A program made the position numbers and the translations under genes. A DNA stretch of 64,000 bases from Utricularia gibba (Eukaryota > Streptophyta > Magnoliopsida > Lamiales > Lentibulariaceae): positions 2,914,001 through 2,978,000 of the forward strand of contig NEEC01000004.1 in NCBI GenBank assembly GCA_002189035.1. Reading direction: 5' to 3'. This document shows, in pieces, positions 45,839 through 56,186 of this stretch (the first letter of the stretch is position 1; every line of letters begins with the position of its first letter). The notes under the pieces were generated by a model. The model was given only the letters and a program-made list of their open reading frames with translations, ran no database searches and was not told where the DNA came from.

Positions 45839-47371
45839 GAATTAGTTGAGAAACCCAAGGATAGGGGTTTCAAACCTATTGGCCTCAAGTGGTTATTCAA
45901 AACCAAGATGAATGCAGATGGCTCTATCAACAAATATAAGGCTAGATTAGTAGCCAAGGAATATAGTCAGATCAAAGGAATAAATTTTCATGAGATTTTT
46001 GCACCAGTAGCAAGATTTGACACGATTAAAGTACTTCTTGCCATTTCAGCTGCTCATGGATGGAAAGTGCATCACATGGATGTCAAGACTGCGTTCTTGA
46101 ATGGTGTGTTGGAGGAGGTTGTTTTTGTTGAACAACCAAAGGGCTTCGAAGTGTCAGGTCATGAAGACAAGGTATTGAAGCTAAAGAAATCTCTCTATGG
46201 GTTGAAGCAAGCTCCTAGAGAATGGAATGAACGCATGGATAACTTTCTCCAGGGTATTGGTTTCAGAAAAACATATAGTGATTACTCATTATATGTTAAA
46301 GGAAAAGAAGATGATTGCTTATTTATTAGCTTATATGTGGATGATCTTATGTTTACCTCAGGTAATGAAAGGAAGATTGAGAAATTCAAAGCTCTACTCA
46401 AAAATGAATTCAAGATGACTTACCTTGGAATGATGTCCTATTATCTAGGCATGGAAATTAATCAACTTGAAGATGTTGGAACATTCATATCTCAGAAAAA
46501 GTACTGTAATGAACTTCTTGAAAGGTTTGGGTTCAAAGATGTCAATCCTTCAAAAACGCTTTTGGATTACAAACAAGTGATTGGAGAGAACAATCAGGGA
46601 AGGAATGTGGATGCCACTACTTATAGAAGTATGATTGGAAGCCTCATTTATCTACAGCATACAAGGCCTGACTTGTGTTTTTGTGTAAATGTCTTATCTC
46701 GCTTCCTCAACAAACCAACAACTCACATGGCAGCTGTGAAAAGAGCTTTCAGGTACATAAAATCATCTACTGATTTCGGATTGTTCTATCCCTATGAAGG
46801 TGAAAAACCAGTCTTGAAACTTAGAGCCTACTCAGATAGTGATTATGGTATGACTGAAGATAGCAAGAGCACATCTGGTGCACTCTTCTTCTTAAATAAT
46901 AGTCCTGTAGTCTGGTTTTCGAAGAAACAAAAAGTGGTAGCACAATCAACAGCTGAAGCAGAATACATCTCAGCAGCACATGCTTCGAACTATTGTGTTT
47001 GGTTGAGGCAGATGCTAAACGAACTTGGATTCATACAAAAGGAAGCTATACATCTGCTTATGGATAATCGAGCTGCAATCTCCATTGCCAAAGATCCAAC
47101 GAACTTCAGCAAAGCCAAGCACATAAGAATAAGGTATCATGTCATAAGGAATTACATCAAGGAGAAGAAGATTAAAGTGCAGTATGTTGAGAGTGGGAAT
47201 CAGCTTACTGATGGGCTCACCAAAGGTTTGAACAGAGTTCAGTTTGAGCTAGCAAGGAAGAACATGAATCTCATGAGTATAGAAGACTTTCTCAAGTTGG
47301 GAGATCTCGGTCTGGGGGGAGTGTTGGAGATCAGCCTCAATCCAAAGTTTGAAGGTGATTGGAAGCACTAA
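45839..47371 (+). pseudogene. A4 reverse transcriptase and RNase H
   Basis: Open to the end after the TGA. Motifs: GLKWLFKTKMN, DVKTAFLNG, LKKSLYGLKQAPREW, LYVDDLMFTSG (catalytic DD), LPARFEP-type elements absent as expected, and RNase H motifs AYSDSDYGM, STSGALFFLN, QSTAEAEYIS and MDNRAAISIAKD. The last 17 codons are within the 3' LTR. RT domain itself appears intact. Confidence 0.92.
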
Positions 47372-47643
47372 TCTTGTGTCATAATGTTAAATTTCAGATA
47401 AAAGGTGTTGAGTTCGAGCATGGAAGTGTTGGATTCGAGTTATTGGGCTTTTTGTGTGTTTTCAATAATTGTGGCCTACTGTTGGGTAACCTAGGTATTG
47501 GGTATATATAAACCCTACTAGGAATGCGTGTCAATGAGGGTTTTGGTCATTCTTATTGTTCATGAGTCGTTTTTCATCCAAGGTGATCTCAAAAGCATTA
47601 CCTTTTTGTTACTTCCCAAGACTCTCTTTTTCTTGCATCAACA
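47322..47643 (+). repeat. 3' LTR of A4
   Basis: TGTTGGAGATCAGC to TTGCATCAACA, with TATATATAAA at 47503-47512. The stop codon of the pol frame (47369-47371) lies inside it. Confidence 0.95.
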
Positions 47644-48146
47644 GGCATTATGTTTGACCACGGTCTCACATATCAAATTCCAATTGAGTTTTATGCATGC
47701 CGGACTAACGTGACCTGTGGTCCTGTGCATATGTGGTATTCTTGTCCATTATCTATATCTCAACATATGTGATTCTAGTTTGGTCCTGTGCATAAGCGGA
47801 TACTACAAAACTGATTTTACTAGGCAAGAGTTCGGCATCATACACCACCAAGACGTTCGTATCGGGACATACCGACGTGCTTTTAATGATTTGTGTTTAA
47901 TGGAAACTCAATTCACGTCAAGCTGATGAACTGAGCACAACCAAACTCCCTCATTACGTTTTCTAGCATATCCTAATGCATTTGATTCACATGTTGCACT
48001 CTTGCACCTCTCGAGTTGTTGTATGCCGACCGAAACACAAGTTTTTCTTTCCATTCCTCGCTCTAGCATAGCCAATATCCAAATACGAAGAAAAGTTGCT
48101 CCTTCTACAAGTTTTCTGGTGGTTCTTCCATGGGGTTGAACGAATT
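47644..48146 (+). repeat. Family B, piece B3d
   Basis: Continues B3c after Copia-A4 and is the inverse of 50421-50895. Shared words include ATGCATGCCGGACTAACGTG, GTATTCTTGTCCATTATC and CACGTCAAGCTGATGAACTG. With B4 it forms an inverted repeat of about 480-bp arms around the gypsy fragment G2c. It is also a second occurrence of the part seen at 36837-37090. Confidence 0.8.
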
Positions 48147-48623
48147 ACTGCACATCCGTAGAGTTCCATCAAACTTTGGAACCAATAACACCAGCACAGA
48201 GCAAGGGCTCATGCTCTCACGCACAAATCCTTTAGACATTAATTCCTCAACTTGCTTTTGTACTTTCTTCGTCTCCTCTAGATTGGCTCGGTAGGCTGGT
48301 CGATTTGGGAGTTGTGCTCCAGGAACAAGGTCAATTTGAAGCTCAATCCCTCTAATGGGAGGTAGGCCTTGAAGTTCTTCTGGAAATACAGCTTCATATA
48401 CCTGTAAGATAGATACAATACAAGATGGAATAGATGAAGCATTGTTAGGGAAAGTAGGAACTTCATCCTTGTACATAAGTAGAAGGAATGGTTGACTAGC
48501 ATGAAGTGAGTGTCTAATCTCACTTGGCCTTGCTAAGAGACTATCATTTTTTCTCTCAATTTCTAAAACTCTCATGTTTACACTTTCTGTTTTGCACTCA
48601 TTTTCATCCTTTTTTCGACTCAA
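48147..48623 (-). pseudogene. G2c protease-RT spacer and RT start
   Basis: Contains VFPEELQGLPPIRGIELQIDLVPG, PNRPAYRANLEETKKVQKQVEEL and [22 protein letters not shown], the conserved opening of a Ty3/gypsy RT. Ends abruptly at 48147 before the catalytic motifs. Confidence 0.88.
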
Positions 48624-48678
48624 TTCCTTCCTATCTCTTTTTTTCTCTCCACTTTTTCAAATCCTTTTTCACTCATTT

Positions 48679-49383
48679 TTACTCCACTCTCTTTTTGCTC
48701 TTCTCCCTTAGGCACGACCTCCTTGTACTTTCCATTAGCAGTATGCAGGGCTCTAGCATCACTAAGGATTTTGACTTGATCTTCATATGCCTCCTTTGGA
48801 GATAATGGAGCAAGTGTGATGGAGCGTCGCTTATGGCTAAAGGAATACTTGTTCTTAAAGCCATTATGTAAAGCTCTCTTCTATCATATTCCCAAAGCCT
48901 CCCAAGCAGAATGTGACTGGCATACATAGGCACAACATCACATAAGACTTCATCTTCATATCTCCCTATGGAAAACGCCATAAGCACTTGTTTGGTAACC
49001 TTTACCTCACTTCCTTCATTGAACCACTGCAAATTGTAAGGCTTACAATGCCTCACGGTTGGTAGTCCCAATTTCTCCACCAAGATGTTGCTGGCAACAT
49101 TAGTGCAACTACCTACATCAATAATCAGGCTGCAAACTTTCCCATTAACAAAGCAACGTGTTTGAAATAAGTTTTCCCTTTGCTCATCATTATTCTTCAC
49201 TCCAATGTTAAGTGTCCTTCGAGTGACTAAGACTTCTCCAGAAACAGGCAATTCATCCTCATCACTCAATTCTGCTTCTGTTTCCACGAGATCATTATCA
49301 TCCTCACTAACCACTTCTCCATTGCCTCTGATCACCATTGCCCGTTTATTTGGACATTCAGAAGCAATATGTCCATGCTCCAA
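48679..49383 (-). pseudogene. G2c zinc knuckle and aspartic protease
   Basis: Starts at GHIASECPNKRAM (end of the knuckle), then an acidic spacer and the protease: FQTRCFVNGKVCSLIIDVGSCTNVASNILVEKLGLP. The active-site D-x-G-S is DVGS. Second-half motif HILLGRLWEYDRR follows. The usual IDxGSCTNVAS form is known from many plant Ty3/gypsy elements. The C-terminal end is frame-shifted near 48850. Confidence 0.88.
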
Positions 49384-49431
49384 ACATTTGAAACATTTTA
49401 TGTTCCTGGTAGTTCCCTTTGGAGGCGTTGT

Positions 49432-50420
49432 TCACACCCCTTGCTTGGAAATTGATGGGATGTCGAATTTCAAGTTTTCCATGGATGACTTCCCTTTATT
49501 GCTCTCCAGCATCTCCTTGGTGCCTCCAAATTTTGAACCAGAAGCCCTTTTGTTGAAATCTCGAGCAAAGCTTTTGTTGGAGAGTTGTTTCTCAACTTTT
49601 GTGGTCAAATGAATCATGTCCTCCATCTCAATGTAGTGATGAAGCTCCACAATATTTGCAATCTCTTTATTCATTCCATGAAGGAACCTAGCCATAGTTG
49701 CTTCCCTATCTTCATGAACATTAGCTCTAATCATCAAGATCTCCATTTCTTGCCAATATTCCTCCACTGATCTTGAGCCCTGATTGAGATTCTGCAACCG
49801 TTGATAAACATCTCTTTGGTAACTGTTTGGAACAAATCGCCTCCTTATGACTCTTTTGATCTCAGCCCAAGTATGAATTGATTCTTCAGAGTCAATCCTT
49901 CTTTTAGCCACCAATTGATCCCACCAAATTACAACATAATCACTAAATTCCATGAAGGCCAATCTGATTTTCTTTTCCTTAGAGAAGTTGCAATCAATGA
50001 CATGTTGTACTCTTGTTTCTCTTTGTAGATATGCATCTTGATCATTCTTTACTTGAAATTTAGGTATCTTCATCTTGATGTTGTTAACATCTTTTCCAAT
50101 TCTTCCGCGTTCTCTTCTACCTCCTTGATCTCGAAATCTTCTTGTATCCCCATGTACAAAATCATTTTCACCATGTTCAAGGTAGTCATCTTCTTCCAAC
50201 AGTCCTCGCACTTCGTTGATTACTTAAGTCATGTTCAGTGTTGATGCGTTGATGCATTTGAATGCCTCGACCCCTTCCAGCAGCATAATTATCTTGTCCT
50301 TGGGCTCTTGCAACATTTTGTAGTGAATTTTCGTGTTCATCAAGCCTGACATTTATATTTTCCAGAATACGATGCAATCTTGCAAATTCTTGTTGCATAG
50401 CTCTCAAAGTGAACTTCTCG
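49432..50420 (-). pseudogene. G2c gag
   Basis: The N-terminal coiled part (LHRILENINVRLDEHENSLQ at about 50360) and basic spacer are followed by the Retrotrans_gag core (FQVKNDQDAYLQRETRVQHVI, FMEFSDYVVIWWDQLVAKRR, WAEIKRVIRRRFVPNSYQRD, RSVEEYWQEMEIL, ATMARFLHGMNKEIANIVEL). Frames break near 50200 by a short deletion relative to G2a. The zinc knuckle lies in the next frame (HGHIASECPNK near 49370). Confidence 0.88.
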
Positions 50421-51156
50421 CGGAAGGAGAGACTCTTCTTCTTATTTGGATATTGGCTATGCTTGAGCGAGGAATGGGAAGAAAAAACCTGAGTTTCGGG
50501 TGCCATACCACGACTCGAGAGGATCACGAGTGCAGCATGTGAATCAAATGCTTTAGGATATGCTAGGAAACGCAGTGAGTGAGTTTGGTTGCGCTCAGTT
50601 CATCAGCTTGACGTGAATCGAGTTTCCGTTCAACACAAATCACTAAAAGCGCGTCGGTACGCCCCGATACGAACGTCCTGGTGGTGTGTGATGCCGAACT
50701 CGTGCCTAGTAAAATAAGTTTTGTAGGTTCCGCTTTTTGCCGGCCGATCAGACTAGAATCACGCATGTTGAGATATAGATAATGGACAAGAATACCACAT
50801 ATGCACAGGACCACAGGACACGTTAGTCCGGCATGCGTAAAACTCAATAGGAATTTGATATGCGAGACCGTGGTGCAACATAATTTCACCAAGGACGAGC
50901 CATGCTTGTCCTTTGAATAAAGAAGTCATCCAAGGAATCATCAAGATACACGTGTGATATCGAATTGAGAAGACAATAGCAAGTTACTCGGGATGAATGG
51001 GAACCGTAGCGTGCGTGGGTAGTCCTACTCCATGTTTAAGGTTCCCATTGCTTGAGCATACGCACACCATTTTCAAGTTCCCGTAAAGACGTCCGTGCGG
51101 GAGTCGTGCTCACTCAATGCACAAATGGATACCCACCAGGAAATATGGAGAGGGAG
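50421..51156 (-). repeat. Family B, piece B4 (inverted)
   Basis: The reverse complement runs collinear with B3c plus B3d and joins them without the Copia-A4 insertion (GGCTCGTCCTTGGTGAAATT at the empty site). It therefore documents the pre-insertion allele of that site in a paralogous copy. It ends exactly at the Copia-A LTR piece at 51157. Confidence 0.85.
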
Positions 51157-51265
51157 TGTTGGAGATCATCCTCAATCCAAAGGTTGAAGGTGATTGGAAA
51201 CATTAATCTTGTGTCATAATGTCATGTTTCAGATGAAAAGGAGTTGGGCTTTTTTGTGTGTTTCA
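51157..51265 (+). repeat. Copia-A LTR fragment
   Basis: Starts TGTTGGAGATCATCC and follows the first 100 or so bases of the Copia-A LTR with small deletions, then joins gypsy G2d gag sequence at about 51265. It is either an insertion cut by deletion or the breakpoint of a rearrangement. Confidence 0.8.
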
Positions 51266-51947
51266 GATAAAATGCTTGGGGCATGGACATATTGCTTCTG
51301 AAGGTCCAAATAAACGAGCAATGGTGAGAAGAGGTAATGGAAAAGTGGTTAGTGAAGATGAGGATGATTTGGTGGAGACAGAAGCTGAATTGAGTGATGA
51401 GGATGAATTGCCTAGTTCAGGAAAAGTCTTAGTCACTCGAAGGACACTTAACATTGGAGTGAAGGATAATGATGAGCAAAGGGAAAACTTGTTTCAAACA
51501 CGATGCTTTGTTAATGGGAAAGTTTGCAGCTTGATTATTGATGCAGGTAGTTGCACTAATGTTGCCAGCAACATCTTGGTGGAGAAATTGGGACTACCAA
51601 CCGTGAGGCATTGTAAGCCTTACAATTTGCAGTGGTTCAATGAAGGAAGTGAGGTAAAGATTGCCAAACAAATGTTTGTGACAGTTTCCATAGGGAGATA
51701 TGAAGATGAAGTCCTATGTGATGTTGTACCTATGCGTGCAAGTCATATTACTTTTGGGAGGCTTTGGGATTATGATAGAAGAGCATTTCATGATGGTTTC
51801 AAGAACAAGTATTCCTTCAATCATAATGGATGCTCCATCACACTTGCTCCATTATCTCAAAAGGAAGCACATGAAGATCAAGTTAGAATCTTGAGTGATG
51901 CTAGAGCCCTGCATAGTGCTAATGGAAAGCACAAGGAGGGTATCTAA
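51266..51947 (+). pseudogene. G2d zinc knuckle and protease
   Basis: Opens with the end of a zinc knuckle, GHGHIASEGPNKRAM, in which the last Cys is Gly. Protease: FQTRCFVNGKVCSLIIDAGSCTNVASNILVEKLGLP (active-site DAGS), then GRYEDEVLCDVVPM and ITFGRLWDYDRR. It ends with YSFNHNGCSITLAPLSQKEAHEDQ. The frame is open for 230 codons and is clearly the same protein as in G2c. Confidence 0.9.
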
Positions 51948-52249
51948 GGGAGAAGAGATGGGTGGATTGAAAATGAGTGAAAAAAAGATGCGAAAAAACG
52001 GACAGAAAAGAAGAGATGGGAGGGAATCGAGTGGAAAAAAAGGATGAAAATGAGTGCAAAACAGAAAGTGGAAACATGAGAGTTTTAGAAATTGAGAGAA
52101 AGAATGAGAGTCTCTTAGCAAGGCCAAGTGAGATTTGACACTTAATTCATGCTAGGCAACAATTCCTTATACTCATATATAAGGATAAAGTTCCTACTTC
52201 TCCTAACCATGCTTCATCCATTCCATATTGTGTTGTAACTCTCTTACAG

Positions 52250-53219
52250 GTATATTAGGATGCTTTTCCAGAAGAACTTCAAGGCTTACCTCCCCTTAGA
52301 CGGATTGAGCATCAAATTGATCTTGTTCCTGGAGCACAACTCCCAAACCGACCAGCATACCGAGCCAATCCAGAGGAGACGAAGGAAATACAAAAGTAAG
52401 TTGAGGAATTGATGTCGAATGGATTTGTGCGTGAGAGCATGAGCCCTTGCTCTTTGCCGGTGTTATTGGTTCCAAAGTTTGATGGAACTTGGCGGATGTG
52501 CACTGATTTTCGTGCCATCAACAACATCACAATCAAGTATAGACATCCTATCCGTAGGCTTGAAGATAAGCTTGATGAATTGCATGGTGCTTGTGTTTTT
52601 AGTAGGATTGATTTGAGAAGTGGATATCATCAGATTAGAATAAAGGAAGGTGATGAGTGGAAAACCGCTTTTAAAACTAACTTTGATTTGTATGAGTGGG
52701 TTGTTATGCCTTTTGGATTAACAATGCTCCTAGCACCTTTATGAGATTGATGAATCACGTTCTTAGGCCTTTTATAGGTAGATTTGTAGTTTTTTATTTT
52801 GATGATATTCCGATCTATAGCAAGAGTCTTGAGGAATATATAGGGCATTTGAAAGGATGTGTTAGATACTCTTCGAAAAGAGAAGTTGTTTGCTAACATC
52901 AAGGAGTAGTTGTGGATGAGGAGAAAGTTAGAGCAATTAGGGAATGGCCAACACCTACATCAGTTGGTGAAGTTAGGAGTTTTCATGGGTTAGCCAGTTT
53001 CTATAAACGGTTTGTTAAGGATTTCAGCTCTATAGCAACAACCCTCACACAATTGATCAAGAAAAATCATCCATTTCATTGGGGAGACGAGCAGGAACAT
53101 GCCTTCAAACAACTCAATGATAGGTTTTGCTCAACACCTCTCCTAGCACTTCGAAATTTTTCTGATACTATTGAAATTGAATGAGATGCATCAGGTTTAG
53201 CCATTGGTGCTGTATTGAA
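52250..53219 (+). pseudogene. G2d reverse transcriptase, start of RNase H
   Basis: 52409-52744 encodes [58 protein letters not shown] and [12 protein letters not shown] frameshift near 52725 leads to [15 protein letters not shown] and [14 protein letters not shown] (catalytic FDD). A deletion near 52880 leads to EKVRAIREWPTPTSVGEVRSF and FYKRFVKDFSSIA, then HAFKQLNDRFCSTP. RNase H begins IEIExDASGLAIGAVL with a TGA in it and is cut at about 53219 by Copia-A5. Confidence 0.88.
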
Positions 53220-53547
53220 TGGCTATGATCGCATCTGGTAGAGGACCTCCAATATTTGATGGTTCAGTGTATGGAAGCTGGGTCAAAAGGATGCGCAGCT
53301 ACTTGCGGGTCTGAAAGATTTGGGATGTTGTCGAAAGGGAGATTCCGGCGATTACAATAACAAGTAAATCCACATCAGAACAGCAACAGGAAGCTGAATT
53401 TCTTCAACAGAGAAAAGATGAATCAATGGATGCCTTGTATCAAGCCATCTCTGAACATCTATTTGATGATATTGCAGGGTGTCAATCAGTAAAAGAAATA
53501 TGGGATACTCTCAAATCCCATTATGAAGGCGATGCCAAACTGAGAGA

Positions 53548-53552
53548 GATAT
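53548..53552 (+). repeat. Target site duplication GATAT, left copy
   Basis: GATAT flanks the 153-bp insertion on both sides (53548-53552 and 53706-53710). Confidence 0.9.
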
Positions 53553-53705
53553 TGATGAGCCCCAGGAAGATAATGAAGTGTATTCGAAGTCTGGTTGCAA
53601 GAGATTTATTCTCTTGAGGGTAGACTTGGGTGGGTTCTCTTCTAAGCTTCAAAATCACCTCTTTTTTGTGGGTTGCTAATCTCTATAGATTAGAGGGTCA
53701 CATCA
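53553..53705 (+). repeat. 153-bp internally deleted solo LTR of the CRM-like family
   Basis: Begins TGATGAGCCCCAGGAAG, which is the 5' start of the G2 LTR (compare 62100), jumps after about 32 bp to CGAAGTCTGGTTGC (compare 62586) and ends GGGTCACATCA, the LTR 3' end. Ends are the same five-base inverted pair TGATG/CATCA. A perfect GATAT duplication flanks it. About 450 bp of the LTR interior is missing. Confidence 0.92.
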
Positions 53706-54499
53706 GATATTATGCAAAAACAAGCTGGAAGACTTTGAGAGGAACAAAATGTTAGACAATGAAACCATACAAGTCTATTATGAACGTACTGCGAAGCTTG
53801 TGAAGGAGATTCGAGGATTGGGGGAAAAACTTGAGGATCCAAAGGTGATTAGCAAGGCAATCATGAGCCTACTTGCAAGATTCGAGCCAAAGTTATGTGC
53901 ACTTGAGACAGAAGAAAATCCTTGACATTATTGAAGGAAAGCTCCATCAGCTGTATCCTGAATATCCTGTTACACCAGACCCAACATTTAGAGAGTTCAT
54001 GATTGAGTTGCAATCTACAGAAAAGAGATTGGAGCTAAGAGATGGTTATGAAGTTGAGAAAACTTATGGTGAAGCTGCTCTCCTCACCAAAATGCAGAAT
54101 ATGAATATAAACTCAGGTGCAATTAACAATGTCAATGATGTCAAGTCAACAGCCATCAAGCAATCACCAGTGTCAATCCTAACATCAACGATGGGCAATC
54201 AGAAGTGCAGGCATTGTGACAAATCCAACCAAGAGTGAAGATTGTTGGACTTCAAGCACAAATGCCTTGTAACAAACAGAATCACAGGAGTGAGTTTTGT
54301 TGGTGGAAGCCTGATTCTTTGTGCACGAAATTCAATCAAAGAGGCCATCTTGACAATGTATGTGGAATGTCAAATCCAATAAAAGTTGAGCAAAACAAAA
54401 GGCTACTTCAAGGGAAGAGAAATCACATGCATACTTTACCTACCTTCAAGATGAGCCAGAAATATCTTTTGAAGATCCTTTTGAGTATGAGTGTGCTCT

Positions 54500-55582
54500 A
54501 ATGACAGTATCCTCAGATGCTAAAGGCTGGCACTTGGACTTTGGCGCCTCCTATGATGTATGTTGTGATACAAGGTCATTTCTAAAGCTTGAAAGGATTG
54601 GGAAGCAGGTAAGCACGTGCACTAGTAAAAATATTGGCATTGTGGGCAAAGGAAGCATTTTACTCTAACTAAAAGAAGGAATTGTTCAAGTTGATGATGT
54701 TTATTCATCACCAAACCTCAAACAGAACCTGTTGAGCTTTGACCAATTGAGCAGGCAAGGTTTTGACATTGAGCTGATGAAGGATGCTGGTGGTATAACC
54801 ACTAAAGTTAAGGTTGATGATTCAAAAACGAAGATTGAATTTCATGCTGTGTTGACCACCTACAACCTCTACCAAATCATGGTTAGTGATTATAAAAGTT
54901 GTATTTTCTCACTTCAGGATCAAAGCAACTTTGGCACAAACGTTTTGGGCACGATAGTTTCAACAATCTGAAAATATTGCAGAAGAATAAGGAAGTACTG
55001 GAATTGAAAGACACCAAGTTTGCTAATGCCATATGTGAAGTGTGCCATCAAGGTAAACAGTATAGAAAGCCCTTTTATTCCAGTGATTAAGTTGCAAAGT
55101 AGAAATTAGAGCTTATGCATACAGATGTTTGTGGACCATTTAAGGAATATTCATTAGAAGGGAGTAGATATTTTGTTACATTCATTGATTATTATTCACG
55201 TTATTGTTGGATTTACCTTCTTAAAAGCAAGTCAGAAGTTCCTCATATCTTTCGAAAATTCAAAGTGATGATTGAGAATCAGAGTGGATGCTCTTTGAAG
55301 ATGATTAGATCAGACAATGGAGGCGAATTCTACAATAATAGCATGAGAATGTTCTGTGAAAATGAGGGAATCATGCATCAATTCACCGTACCATATTCTC
55401 CACAACAGAATGGTATATGTGAAAGGAGAAACAGAACAATCCTTGATATGTCAAGATGCCTATTGTTTGAGAAAGGTCTTCCTGTAAGTTTCTGGGCTGA
55501 AGCGGTATCTACATCTGTATATCTATTGAACTTGCTTCCCTCAAGGGCGATTAGTGGAAAAACCGCCCATGAAAACTTGCAT
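54500..55582 (+). pseudogene. A5 protease end and integrase
   Basis: Pieces at 54732-54971, 54899-55090 and 55115-55582 cover the post-protease part, pre-integrase (WHKRFGHDSFNNLKIL), the zinc region (CEVCHQGKQYRKPF) and the core (HTDVCGPF, SDNGGEFYNN, NGICERRNR, ISGKTAHE). Stops at 55088 and 55100 lie between zinc region and core. Confidence 0.88.
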
Positions 55583-55604
55583 CTCTATTTTTCTTGCAAC
55601 AACA

Positions 55605-56181
55605 TTGCTAAGTGGGTGGAATTCATTGCCACATTCCATATGTGATCAAATACAAGAAAAATAAGGAGAACGTGGTAGCTGATGCTTTATCTAGAAGGTA
55701 TACTTTTTTAGCCAATCTTGATGCAAGAATTCTTGGATTTTGTAGCATTATTGACTTATATGCACATGATCACGATTTTAGTGACATTTATAAAACATGT
55801 GAACTTACTCCATCTGGACTATTCTTCAAGAAAGATAGATTGTGCATTCTTTGTTGTTTCATACGTGATTTGATTGTTGGAGAAGCTCATGATGGTGAAT
55901 TAATGGGACATTTTGGTGTTAAGAAGACTCTTGATACTCTCACGCAACATTTCTTTTGGCCACACATGAGAAGCGATGTTGAAAGAATTTGTGGAAGATG
56001 TATCTCTTGTAGGAAGGCTAAATCAAGCATTGCCCCTAATGGTTTGTATACTCCACTCCCTACTCCTTCCCAACCATGGGTGGATATTTCTATGGACAAT
56101 GTTTAAGGCTTACCTCATACCCAAAGGGGTAGAGATTCAATTTTTGTTGTTGTGGACAGATTTTCAAAGATGGCACAATTT
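55605..56181 (+). pseudogene. G2d RNase H end and integrase zinc domain
   Basis: Continues the gypsy pol after A5: AKWVEFI, then in the next frame [22 protein letters not shown] (RNase H end), ELMGHFGVKKTLDTLTQHFFWPHMRSD (integrase H-H motif) and CGRCISCRKAKS (C-x2-C). Near the end [13 protein letters not shown] opens the catalytic core, and Copia-A6 interrupts directly after it. Confidence 0.9.
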
Positions 56182-56186
56182 ATTCC
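56182..56186 (+). repeat. Target site duplication ATTCC, left copy
   Basis: ATTCC precedes 56187 and recurs at 61318-61322 after the other LTR. Confidence 0.95.

Larger units (their letters stand above)
42269..47643 (+). mobile_element. Copia-A copy A4: complete element with both LTRs
   Basis: 5' LTR 42269-42591, primer site TGGTATCAGAGC at 42592-42603, coding region 42710-47371 in one frame, polypurine tract GGGGGGAG at 47314-47321, 3' LTR 47322-47643. The LTRs differ at about ten positions plus one indel by eye, so it is older than A1. Four nonsense codons break the frame: TAA 42785, TAG 42962, TAG 44399 and TGA 45836. No frameshift was found. Flanks TGGGT and GGCAT do not match, but comparison with B4 shows that the two flanks were once adjacent in family B. 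Confidence 0.95.
48147..50420 (-). mobile_element. CRM-like gypsy fragment G2c: gag, protease, RT start; no LTRs
   Basis: Internal part of a G2 element in minus orientation, from gag N-terminus (about 50420) to the first third of RT (48147, VPKFDGTLRMCS). Neither LTR is present and both ends abut family B, in opposite orientation on the two sides. Confidence 0.85.
53223..54500 (+). pseudogene. A5 gag and protease start
   Basis: Gag is split by the 153-bp insertion at 53553. Before it: the UBN2 core (MDALYQAISEHLFDDIAGCQS). After it: LDNETIQVYYERTAKLVKEI in a continuous but shifted context, and FREFMIELQSTEKRLELRDG near 53985. The zinc-knuckle region has small deletions (54230-54360). The protease active site is altered: DFGASYD in place of DSGASYH near 54538. 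Confidence 0.85.
53220..55604 (+). mobile_element. Copia-A copy A5: rearranged, with only a 22-bp LTR end
   Basis: Starts within the codons before the gag ATG (TGGCTATGATCGCATCTGG), runs through gag, protease and integrase to ISGKTAHE at about 55575, then jumps to the last 22 bases of the Copia-A LTR (CTCTATTTTTCTTGCAACAACA, 55583-55604). RT, RNase H, the 5' LTR and most of the 3' LTR are missing. About 180 bp of the host gypsy RNase H is also missing at the site. The LTR tail is of the A1 type (CAACAACA), not the A4/A6 type (CATCAACA). Confidence 0.85.

Noticed and set aside
42264-47648. A target duplication for Copia-A4
   Set aside because: The flanks TGGGT and GGCAT share too little to claim one; the insertion is supported instead by comparison with the uninterrupted family B copy B4.
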